Assembly (NCBI GenBank): GCA_041394885.1
Contig: JAWKHI010000001.1
Span: 186,001 to 250,000, forward strand
Direction: 5' to 3'
Length of the DNA stretch: 64,000 bases
Origin: DSOI01 sp041394885
GTDB taxonomy: Bacteria; Acidobacteriota; Terriglobia; Bryobacterales; Bryobacteraceae
Part shown: positions 50,463-59,602 of the stretch, piece after piece
Layout: each line of letters begins with the position of its first letter
How positions within the stretch are numbered: the first letter of the stretch is position 1
Notes under the pieces: model-generated
What the model saw: the letters and a program-made list of their open reading frames with translations, nothing else
Told to the model about the DNA's origin: nothing
The model's database searches: none
Position numbers and translations under genes: made by a program

Positions 50463-52681
50463 ATGAGGCTTGCCATTGCTGTCCTGACCTACGCTGGCGT
50501 CTGTTTGCTTGCCGCGCCGCGTCCGATGACGTTTCTGGATGTGGTCGAAATGCGGACCGCTTCCAAGCCCGCGGTGAGCCCCGATGGCAAGTGGGCCGTG
50601 TACTCGCTGTTGACTCCCGATTGGAAACAAGGCAGGTCTTTCTCGGATCTCTATCTCGCGCCTATGGCGGAAGGAGTGGCAGCGGCGCGGCGCATGACCT
50701 TCACGAAAGGAAAGAACGAAACAGGTGCGCAATGGTCACGCGATAGCAGCTATTTCGTTTTCACCTCGAACCGGGAGGCGCCGGCCACAGCGGCCACCGA
50801 ACAACAGCTCTATGCAATGCGGCCCGACGGAGGGGAAGCGCAGAGGATTGGCAGTCACAAGGAAGGCGTGGGCGCGTTCGCCTTCTCGCCCGACGGCAAG
50901 TGGCTCGTCTATGTCGCGGGCAAGAAGACCGAACGCCAGATATGGGTGCTACCGGCGGCGGAGGTCGGCACGGCCGAACCGAAGCCGCTCACCAAACATG
51001 CCACCCCAGTGACGGCGTTTCTGTTTTCCCGCGATGGAAAGCAGATCTACTTCACCGCGCCCGAGACCGCGGAGAAGGCGAGCTTCGAACGAATCGAAAA
51101 GAAGTTCACGGCCAAGATACGCAACGAAGATACGCCGCTCGATCATCTGTGGGTGCTCGATGTCGAATCGCGCACTGAGCGCCGGCTGACCGGCGGCGCC
51201 GAATACACGGTGAGCAGTCTGGTGGTTTCACCGGACTCAAAATGGCTGGGCTTTCGCGGCACGCCGAAAGACCGTTATCGGCGCGCCGTCACCGAAGCCG
51301 CCACCTACGCCGATCTCTATCTACTCGATACCGCCACAGGTACGATCGAGCGGCTGACTAACAACAAAGATATCCGGGAAAGTTCGATGAGCTTTTCCCC
51401 CGATAGCGCAACCGTCGCATTTGTTGCCGCCGACGACTTTACCTACTTTCGGAATGAGAAGGTTTATGTTCGTCCGGTGAAGGGGTGGGGAGTTGGTGCG
51501 AGATCGGGGGTTACGATAGGGCCATGGGCATTGACTTCTGGTCGAACGACGGCAGGCACGATCTACTTCAACGGCGGAAAAGGAGCGACACAGTACTGTT
51601 CGGCGCATCCGTGGTCACCGGCACCGGGCGCGTCAAGTGACCAACCCTTCCCGGTTTGATTGCCGTGGACCAGACGAGACAGCAGGCGCTGGCATCCGTT
51701 GGTACGGATTCGAGTTCACCGGCGGATTACTACACCGTGTAGCTTCGGTGGATGACGTGGCGTGCATCCCAAGTGGCGGGCGCGACCAACACAAATCCGC
51801 AAGTGAGTGAAATCGCGCTCGGGCACGTGGAGGCCGTCCAGTGGAAATCAACCGATGGGAAGACAGTGGAGGGCGTTCTCGTGAAACCGCGGCTACGAGG
51901 CGGGCAAGCAGTACCCGCTCTATCGTGCAGATTCACGGCGGGCCGGCCGGCGCATCGACGCTCGGCTTCAACGCGACCTATAGCAATTACTCGCATGTTT
52001 ATGCCGGCTCCGGATACCTGTGCCTGTTCAACTATCGCGGGTCGACGAACTACGGCGAGAAGTCTCACGGAAATCTCGGCGATTACTTCCTGCCAGGGAT
52101 AATGAGGACATCATGTCGGGTGTGGATTACCTGATCGCCCAGGGAATGGCTGATCCGGCTCGTATGGGTGTGATGGGATGAGCGCGGGCGGCCACTGGTC
52201 AAACTGGATACTTACGCATACAGACCGCTTCAAGGCAATCTCGTCGGGCGCGGGCGCGATGAACTGATTCTCGATGTTCGCGCAGACTGACGTGCAGCGC
52301 AATCGCGAGTTCTACTTCCAGGGCGCACCGTACGACCGGTTCGACCATTTTTGGAATGTGTCGCCTCTCAAATACATCAAAAACGCCAAGACGCTGACCT
52401 TGATCCACGTGGTGGAAGGCGACCTCGGGTGCCGCGCCCGCAGAGCGAGGAACTCCACATGGCGCTGCGAAAACTCGGCGTACCGACCGAGTTCCTGGTA
52501 TACCCGGGAACAACACCCACGGCATCAGCGATGCACGAAATCAGATGGTGAAGATGACGGCAGAATTGGCTGGTTCGAGCGCCAGCCTGCGGGGCAAGGA
52601 AGAATGGCCTGACTGGCAGCAGTCGGACACTCTAAAAAAGAAGACAAAAGCACCGAGAAGACGTCGGACACCGAACGGTAA
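50463..52681 (+). pseudogene. S9-family (prolyl oligopeptidase/acylaminoacyl) peptidase pseudogene
   Basis: The first 399 residues (to 51659) are open: signal peptide MRLAIAVLTYAGVCLLAA, then propeller repeats (KPAVSPDGKWAVYSLL, FAFSPDGKWLVYVAGKK, SSLVVSPDSKWLGFRG). After about 51480 the frame breaks repeatedly. The hydrolase domain is spread over three frames: VQIHGGPAGASTLGFNATYS, CLFNYRGSTNYGEKSHGNLG, SAGGHWSNWILTHTDRFKAI, PQSEELHMALRKLGVP, then a lysine-rich end and TAA at 52681. The nucleophile motif G-W-S-A-G-G is disrupted by a lost base after GGATG near 52178. Only 3 bases separate it from the next pseudogene. Confidence 0.88.
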
Positions 52682-52684
52682 CTT

Positions 52685-55600
52685 GTGACGCTCAACGATA
52701 TACACGGCGGAGACCGGCGTCGTCTATCTTACGGGCATACAGGCGTCAGGCGGCTACCGAACAAATGCGCCTGGACCGGGACGCAGCCTAAGCACGGGAT
52801 GTTACATCACGGCTACGAAGGGTCGCCGTTGGGCGGCTATGACTTCGCACTCCAGCGGGCTGAAAACTGCTCGGCCAACATACCATTCACTTCCAGCCCG
52901 GCATGAACGAGGATCTGGCGGCGCGACGGCGGTGCCTGGTCGCAGATCTTTGGGGTGCTTGGGGAGCGGAAGCTGAAGGTGGATGGCGTAGTGGGGATCT
53001 GGTATGGTGTATGGTCCGGGAGTGGACCGGTCCGGTGATGCCTGCGCCATGCGAACTTGTCGGGAATCGCCCGACAATGCGCGGCGCTGGTACTGGCCGG
53101 GACGACCATCCGCAAGAGTTCGTCAATCCCGCATCAGCGACTTCGCCGTACAATCACACACACCGATCCTGCTTCCAGGCAACACGCAAGAGGTGCTCGA
53201 CTACGGCTCATACGCGATCGCGCTGTCGCGGTACTCGGGCGGCATGGCATCGTTGAAGTTGCTACTCACCCAGACATGCGATGGCGGCGGGGGACGATCG
53301 AACTGGATCGCGCGCGATACCGGTATCACTTACCGGAAGGTTATGAGAAGCGGACCGATGCGCGGCTGGTGCCCGGCATCGCATTAGGACTGGAACATGA
53401 GACGAACGTGCGGCGGATCGCGGCGGTGCTCCAGTTCGCGAGGGCGAATCCGATCAACCGCGTGTTTGGCGGGCGCAACGGAGCGACCACCGGTATCGCC
53501 ACGGCAGGCAAGTACTACTACGACCTGATGCAGGCATTCTCTGACTGCGGAATCGACGAAGACGAACTAGACCGCATGGGGATCTCGGTGGCTAAGTTTG
53601 GAATGACGTATCCGTTGGATCCGCAGTTCGTGGCTAACTTCGCAGAAGCGTTGGATACAGTGGTGGTGGTGGAAGAGAAGCGTAGCTTTCTCGAATTTCA
53701 ATTGAAAGATACCCTGTTTAACTTATCGGAACATCCGATGGTCTTGGGTAAGTGCGACGACCAGGGCGTGTCTTTGTTTCCTCCGACGGCGGAGTTAGAT
53801 CCGGACCAGATACTGGCCGGGCTTGCCCGTGTGATTCCGGAGTTAGCCGAGCACACGGGGGTCCGAGAGCGGTTGACGGCGATTGGCGCGACCGCGTCGC
53901 GCCCGCGAGAATTGGCGATCGTGCGCACTCCCAATTACTGCTCCGGCTGCCCCCACAATCGCAGCACAATGCTGTTCGAGGGGCAAATGGCCGGCGGCGG
54001 CATCGGCTGCCACGGCATGGGCTTCCTGCTCGAAGATGCCGGACGGGGATATTCGTTCGCCACACAGATGGGCGGAGAAGGTGCACCGTGGTTTGGCATG
54101 GCTCCGTTTGTCGAGCGCACGCATATCTTCCAAAATATCGGCGACGGCACTTACTTTCATTCCGGATCCCTGGCGATCCGGGCGGCAGTCACGACAGGCG
54201 TCAATATTACTTACAAGTTACTCTACAACGGTCACGTCGCCATGACAGGAGGCCAGGACGCGGTGGGCGCGCTTCCGGTGGCGGCGTTGACGAAGAAGTT
54301 CGAGGCCGAAGGGGTGCGGAAGACGGTGATCGTGGCCGAAGATCCATCGAGCTACGGGGACGCCCGCATGCTCGCCGCGAATGCGAGCGTGCGGGACCGG
54401 GCTGAGTTCGAGGCGGTGACACGCGAGTTGGAGCAGACGCCCGGCGTGACGGTGCTGATCTACGAGCAGGAGTGCGCGGCGGAGAAGCGGCGTGCGCGTT
54501 CGCGCGGCAAGTACGCGGAGCCGACCGAACGGATGGCGATCCACGAAGAGGTTTGCGAAGGGTGCTGGGACTGCGTACGGCAATCCAACTGCATGAGTCT
54601 TAAGCCTGTGGAGACGCCACTCGGCGAGAAGATGAGCATTCATCAGCCCAGTTGCAACAAGGATTACACGTGCGCGCTGGGTGACTGCCCGTCGTTCGTA
54701 TCAGTCAAAATCAAGCCGGGGACCGGTCTGCGGCGCGCGCCGCTCGAACGGCCGGACTTGCGGGCGATGCCGGAGCCGGAGTTGGCGGCGGTAGGCGACG
54801 CGGGGTATCGCATTTTGAGCCCTGGCATTGGCGGCATGGGCGTGGTGACGATTAACGCGCTGCTGGCGGCGGCGGCATCAGTGGATGGGCTCCACTCGAT
54901 CACGCTGGACCAGACGGGGTTGGCGCAGAAAGGCGGCGCTGTGGTTTCGCACATTGTGCTGAGCCGGACGGCGCTCGAGGCATCGGCGCGTATCAACGCG
55001 GGGAATGCGGACGTTCTGCTCGGGTTTGACGCGGTTACGGCGCTGCAGCCGGATCAACTGCGCTGCGCGGTGTCGACGCGGACACGGGCGGTGGTGAACT
55101 CCCGGGTGACGCCGACGGCGGAGGCGGTGCGAAAGCATCTTTCGATGGACGCCGCCGAGGCGGTGGAGAGCAAGATCGCGGCTTATACACGGGTGGGCGG
55201 AAATGTCTTTCTGGATGCGTCCGGGCTGTCGGAACGGTACTACGGGACGCATATGATGACGAATATGATCCTGCTGGGGGCGGCGTGGCAGGCGGGTTTG
55301 ATCCCGATCTCCAAGGCTTCGCTCGACGCGGCGATCCGGCTGAACGATGTGGCTGTGGATCGGAACCTGGAGGCGTTCGGCCTTGGCCGGCAAGTATTTC
55401 TGGAGGGCTCGCCTGCCCCGGCGGCGGCCGATGCGGATGGAGTTCCACCGGATTATGAGGCACGGCTGCGGGCGTATCAGAACGAGACTTACGCGGCGCG
55501 TTTCCAGGCGTTTGTGGAAGGGGTACGGTCTCGGCGTCCGGAGTTGGCCGAGGATGCGGCGCGCGGGATGTATAAGCTGATGGCCGTGAAGGATGAGTAC

Positions 55601-56035
55601 GAGGTGGCGCGGCTGCTTTCGAGCGAGACGTTCCGGCGGAAGTTAGCTTCGGAGTGGGAGGCTGTGGAGGGGATCACTTACCACTTACATCCTCCACTTT
55701 TGCGCCGATTGGGCAGCAAGAAGAAGCTTCGTTTGGGTGAGTGGTTCACGCCGGTCCTGCGCGCGATGGCGGCGCTGCGGGTGGTACGGGGTACGGCGCT
55801 CGATGTGTTCGGTTATACGCGGCATCGGCGATTGGAACGGTCATTGGTTGGGTGGTACGAGGGGCTTGTGACGGAGGCGATGGGGTGGGAAGACACGGGG
55901 GCGGCGCTCGAAGCGGTACGGCTGCCGGATACGATTCGTGGATACGAGGGGATTAAGGAAGCGAGTATGGCGGCGGCGCAACGACGCGCGGCGGAGTTAC
56001 GGGCGGCGGCGCCGGTGGTTGTGCGGCACGGGTAA
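52685..56035 (+). pseudogene. Indolepyruvate ferredoxin oxidoreductase (fused alpha/beta/gamma type) pseudogene
   Basis: Begins at GTG 52685; the first 230 residues are scattered over several frames (VVYLTGIQA, GYEGSPLGGYDFALQRAE, PGMNEDLAA, GPGVDRSGDA, VLDYGSYAIALSRYSGGMAS). From about 53340 to the TAA at 56035 one frame is intact: GLEHETNVRRIAAVLQFARA, TPNYCSGCPHNRSTML and GGEGAPWFGMAPFVERTHIF (thiamine-diphosphate region). It continues with CEGCWDCVRQSNCMSL (iron-sulfur site) and SPGIGGMGVVTINALLA, where the gamma domain starts. Total length fits the roughly 1150-residue fused enzyme that oxidatively decarboxylates aryl pyruvates to acyl-CoA. Five or more indels in the N-terminal third make it inactive as written. 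Confidence 0.9.
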
Positions 56036-56053
56036 GATTGGGTTTGTCCGGGG

Positions 56054-56165
56054 GGAACAAAGCCAAGGGCCGGGCAAGCACATATTGTTGAAAACAGGTT
56101 TTTTCTTGTAAGCTGAATTGGCTTTGTTCCGTCATCTTTGTAACGGTGCGAGTTTCTGTTTTCAA
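56054..56165 (+). other. Interleaved inverted repeats, candidate RNA pseudoknot
   Basis: Arm A GGAACAAAGCCAA (56054-56066) pairs perfectly with A' TTGGCTTTGTTCC (56118-56130). Arm B TTGAAAACAG (56088-56097) pairs perfectly with B' CTGTTTTCAA (56156-56165). The order A-B-A'-B' is an H-type pseudoknot topology. The block is less G+C-rich than its surroundings and lies between the oxidoreductase stop and the NACHT-FGE start. Confidence 0.6.
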
Positions 56166-56254
56166 AGAGCGCGAGCGGGAGTAACCCCACTTCGTTTATT
56201 ATCGCATCGGGTGTCAAGTGTTTTGGCGGCGCGGAGGATGTTAGGCTGTTCGAT

Positions 56255-58975
56255 ATGGACGTGAGCCAGTTATCGGGTGAAGCGACAGGAATCGTGCTCG
56301 GCGGGCTCGGCAACTTTGCCGGGAAGCTCTTCGGCGACGGGTGGGATAAGCTGCGACGCCGACGCGGGAGCAGGCGGCGGCGCGCATCTATTCGGAGTGG
56401 ATGGAGGCGGTGACGAGCAATGATACGCCGGCGAAGGCTCGGGCGCTGCGGGGATTTCTGGCGAGCGAGGTTGCCTTGGCGGAGACCGGCAAGGTCTTGC
56501 AGGACCGGTACCGGGACGTGGATTTCGACACTTTGGCGCAAGCGTTGGCCGTGAGTTGCAAGAAGAAGGCATTGCGCCGCCGAAGCGGGAGATGGCGGAA
56601 CTTCTGGACGCGTTGATCTGCGAATTGGCGGATGCGTTGAACGCCATTCCGGAGAACGCGGCTGGGGCGGCGATGCGGCGAGTGTTGGAGGTTCTGGACC
56701 GGTCTGAGGCGAGGATCCGCAATGACTCGCGGGCACGGGCGAAGTACCTGGCGGGGTGCGTGGAGCGGCACAAGTTCGTGCGGTTTTTGGGTATGGCGGC
56801 GGCGGGGATGGGCTTTCCGAGGCTCCGATGGAGAAGGTTCGTGATGCCGCGTTTGCTGCCGTGGCGCGAGGGCACCGAAGATCGGAGCCGGTTCCCGCCT
56901 ACCGAGTTTTGATGGGCCGGAAGCCGCCACGGAAGACGATGGTGCTGGGGAAGCCGGGCGCTGGGAAGTCCACGCTGCTCGAATGTCTGGCGCTGGCACT
57001 GGCGGACCCGGCCAAGCGCAGCCTTCCCATGGGCGAAGGGGCTGCCGGAGTTGCTCCCGGTTTTCGTGCGGGTTCGTGAGTTGGACAAGGACCTGCGCGA
57101 GCATGAGGATTCGACGATTTGGGACAGCCTGGGGCGGCACTGCACGCGGCTGCTGCAGTTGACGGCGCCGGCTGGTTTTCTGCACAGGGAGATGAACCGG
57201 CGGGGATTGTTGGTGCTATTTGACGGGTTGGACGAGGCGGCGACTCCGGCGCGCAGGCGTACGGTGATGGACGCGATCCATGCGTTCGCGGGGACGCTCG
57301 GCGACTCCAGCCGGGTGATGATCAGCAGCCGTCCGCATGAGTACGCCGAGCAGAAGTTCGACGCCGCGGAATATGCGCACTTCGACTTGTGCGAGTTCGA
57401 CAAGGAGGAGATCCGACCTTCATCGGGCAATGGCAGGCGCTGCGGGAGCCCGACGCAAAGAAAGCGGAGGAGAAGACGGCGAAGCTGCTCAAGGCGCTGA
57501 AGGAGAAAGAGCGGATCGCGAAGCTGGCTCCGAACGCGCTGTTGTTGACGATGATCGTCCGGGAGCACTTCAGCGGCGGGGGATCGCTACCCGATACGAG
57601 GGCGCAGCTCTACGCGAAGTGCTCCGAGACTCTCCTGAAGGGCTGGATCGAGGCGAAGGACGACTATGCGAGTCCGCTGGACAGTGGGCAGAAGGAGAAG
57701 TTCTTAGGGAGGCTGGCGTACAGCTTGCAGGACTCGGATGCGTTCGATGGATCCGATGAGGAGGTTGCGCTGACGCTGCCCCGCGTGAAGTTGGAGAAGG
57801 AGCTACGAGCGTTTCTGAAGGAGGAGGTGGGTCCGCAGGCGACGAACAAGACCGTGGGGCTGGTGGAGCGGCTGAGCGCGAAGGACGCGATGCTGGTGAA
57901 TTACGGGAACGATCAATTCGGGTTTGTGCATAGGACGTTTCAAGAGTACTTCGCAGCGTGGCACCTGGTGCAGGAGGAGCCGGCGCGGCTACGGGAGATG
58001 GTGTTTGAGGAGCCACCGGGATGGAACGAGACTTTGTATCTGGCTGTGGCGCAGATGCTGGAAGCCGATCGCCGGAAGTTGTTGGTGGAACTGGTGGAGC
58101 GGAGCCGGGTGTTGTTCGCGTTAGCGTGCCTCGAGTCCTCCGGGAAGCAGGCGCAATGGCTGCAGACGCTGATTCCGTTCCTGGCGCGGCGGTACTGGGA
58201 GCATCGCGAGCATCGAGGCATAACGGCCGCGGATTGCGCGGCGGCGCTGGATGGGCGGCGGGAAACGAAGGGGATTCTCGAGGGGTTGTTCCGGCTGGAG
58301 AATCGGCAGGGGCCGGTTCTTGTTGCGGCGGTGGAGTTGGCGGAGGAACTGGCGCGCAACGGGGACGCGACGGCGCGGGCGGAGTTGGCGAAGTTCTGGG
58401 CGGAGGCGGCGACGTATCCAGAGGACTGGCTGGACGCGATGGTCCCGGTGGGGGACGGGGTGTTCCTCGACAAGTATTTGGTGACGAACGTGAAGTTCGA
58501 GAGGATGGTCCCGGGCCGGCGAGCCCAACGAGATGAGTATTCGTCTGATGATCTGCAGCCGGTGATCTATGTGAACCGTTACGAGGCTGAGTTGTACTGC
58601 CGCTGGCGTGGCGGCGGGAGTGGCCGGTATCGGCTGCCGAGTGAGGAGGAGTGGCTGCGAGGTTGGGGCGATGGGGGTATCCGTGGGGCGATGGTTTCGA
58701 CAAGGCAAGGTGCAATACGCGCGAAAGTGGCCGTGGAAAGACGAGTGTAGTGACGGAGTATGAGGAGTGGGCGAGTCCGGTGGGCTGCTGCGATCTGGCG
58801 GGAAACGTATGGGAATGGACGTCAAGCCAGTGCAGGCCGCTAACGATCTGGACCCAGTGCTCCGAGGCGGGTCGTGGCTCATTAGTCGAGCCCGCGTCCC
58901 GCGCGGGGCGGGCGGTACCACCTCGATCCGGAGAACCGCAACAGCTATGTGGGTTTTCGTTCCTCCAGGACATAG
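56255..58975 (+). pseudogene. NACHT NTPase - FGE-sulfatase fusion (STAND/NLR-like) pseudogene
   Basis: Reassembled from several frames. It starts MDVSQLSGEATGIVLGGLGN; a helical N-terminal domain follows (ARIYSEWMEAVTSND; EMAELLDALICELADAL). The NACHT domain has Walker A LGKPGAGKSTLLE near 56950 and Walker B LLVLFDGLDEA near 57220, then VMISSRPHEYAEQ. One frame is intact from 57389 to 58645, covering the helical region (FGFVHRTFQEYFAAWHLVQE). The C-terminal FGE/SUMF1 domain has VPVGDGVFLDKYLVTNVKFE, YRLPSEEEWLRG, YPWGDGFD, DLAGNVWEWTS, VLRGGSW and ENRNSYVGFRSSRT before TAG 58975. Seven or so shifts. Proteins of this plan are proposed NLR-like sensors; a defence role is inferred. Confidence 0.8.
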
Positions 58976-59077
58976 CCTTTCGCTCTTCCCTTTTTTCTGT
59001 TACCCTTTTCACTCTGGTCCCACGTAGAGCCGGGGAGAGGGAGAACTCATGTGGGGTGCGGGGCTATGCCCAAGGGC

Positions 59078-59185
59078 GGGCACGGCAACAGCATTTCATA
59101 GAATCGCCGTGGCGACGTGGGTTTTCGATGCGCCCGGCACTCAATCCGCTTTCGGCCCCGGCGGCGATTTGTTTCTCACTGGTGA
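59078..59185 (+). pseudogene. Remnant of a second FGE-sulfatase C-terminus
   Basis: In the frame of 59079 the sequence reads GHGNSIS, stop, NRRGDVGFRCARHS. This matches the end of an FGE domain (N-R-x4-V-G-F-R) and aligns without gaps to the end of the preceding NACHT-FGE gene over 54 bases at about 65% identity, including GTGGGTTTTCG. Only the last 30 or so residues are recognisable. Confidence 0.45.
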
Positions 59186-59362
59186 CAGGGCGACTTTGGC
59201 TCGACGTCGCGACCGGAGTTGCCGGGCTGTTACACGCAGGCTCAGTCTCTCGATTCTGTTATGGAACGAATACGGGAGGCTATCGAGCTCTGTCTGGAAG
59301 TGGAGGGAGAGGACTCGGGTGGTCTCGAGTTTGTTGGGATTCAGCGGGTCACTATTGCAGAC
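59150..59362 (+). pseudogene. hicB: HicB-type antitoxin remnant
   Basis: From 59213 the frame reads PELPGCYTQAQSLDSVMERI, then REAIELCLEVEGEDSGGLEF and VGIQRVTIAD. These are the second half of a HicB antitoxin (PGC-x-TQG motif, the REAIEL helix). The N-terminal half (SLVTGRLWLDVAT) lies in another frame, so an indel near 59212 breaks it, and no start codon is convincing. HicB neutralises the HicA mRNA interferase and usually also binds the promoter. Confidence 0.7.
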
Positions 59363-59373
59363 GCGGCCGCATC

Positions 59374-59472
59374 AACCGGACTCCTCGTGTTCCGGGGCCG
59401 GCCATCGTGTCCGCACTCGGACGGGCTGGCTTCATCGTTCTGCGGTGGTTGGACTGCCGACTGGCTCGCTGA
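59374..59472 (+). pseudogene. hicA: HicA-type toxin fragment
   Basis: NRTPRVPGPAIVSALGRAGF followed by IVLR is the start of a HicA toxin (R-x-P-R-x-x-G-x-E/A-I-V-x-A-L-x-x-A-G-F). The sequence leaves the family just before the expected Q-x-G-S-H active-site motif and stops at 59472, so the double-stranded-RNA-binding fold and catalytic His are missing. The order hicB then hicA matches one common locus type. Only about 30 residues support this. Confidence 0.55.
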
Positions 59473-59544
59473 CCTTCTTCGCTGGTGCGAAGGCGAGCGA
59501 CGCTAAAGCCTCGCGCAAACTGAAGATTGCCCCACTCCAAAGCG

Positions 59545-59591
59545 AAGAGCGGCGTGGCTTGGGCCTCGCCGCTCTTGTTTTTGTTTTACTT
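59545..59591 (+). terminator. Rho-independent terminator closing the plus-strand accessory run
   Basis: AAGAGCGGCG, a 12-base loop, then CGCCGCTCTT: a 10-bp perfect stem followed by GTTTTTGTTTTACTT on the plus strand. It ends transcription from the 50.5-59.5 kb run and stands 12 bases before the convergent TonB-receptor stop. Confidence 0.92.
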
Positions 59592-59602
59592 GGGATGCCA
59601 GA

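Noticed and set aside
46800..53500. Chromosomal replication origin at the skew switch
   Set aside because: No dnaA or dnaN gene and no cluster of DnaA boxes (TTATCCACA-like) could be found here. The skew change is kept as a finding, not as an origin feature.
58860..59185. Diversity-generating retroelement: the two FGE ends as variable and template repeats
   Set aside because: They align without gaps over 54 bases, but mismatches are not concentrated at adenines in either copy (about 5-6 of 19), and no reverse transcriptase is visible in the window.
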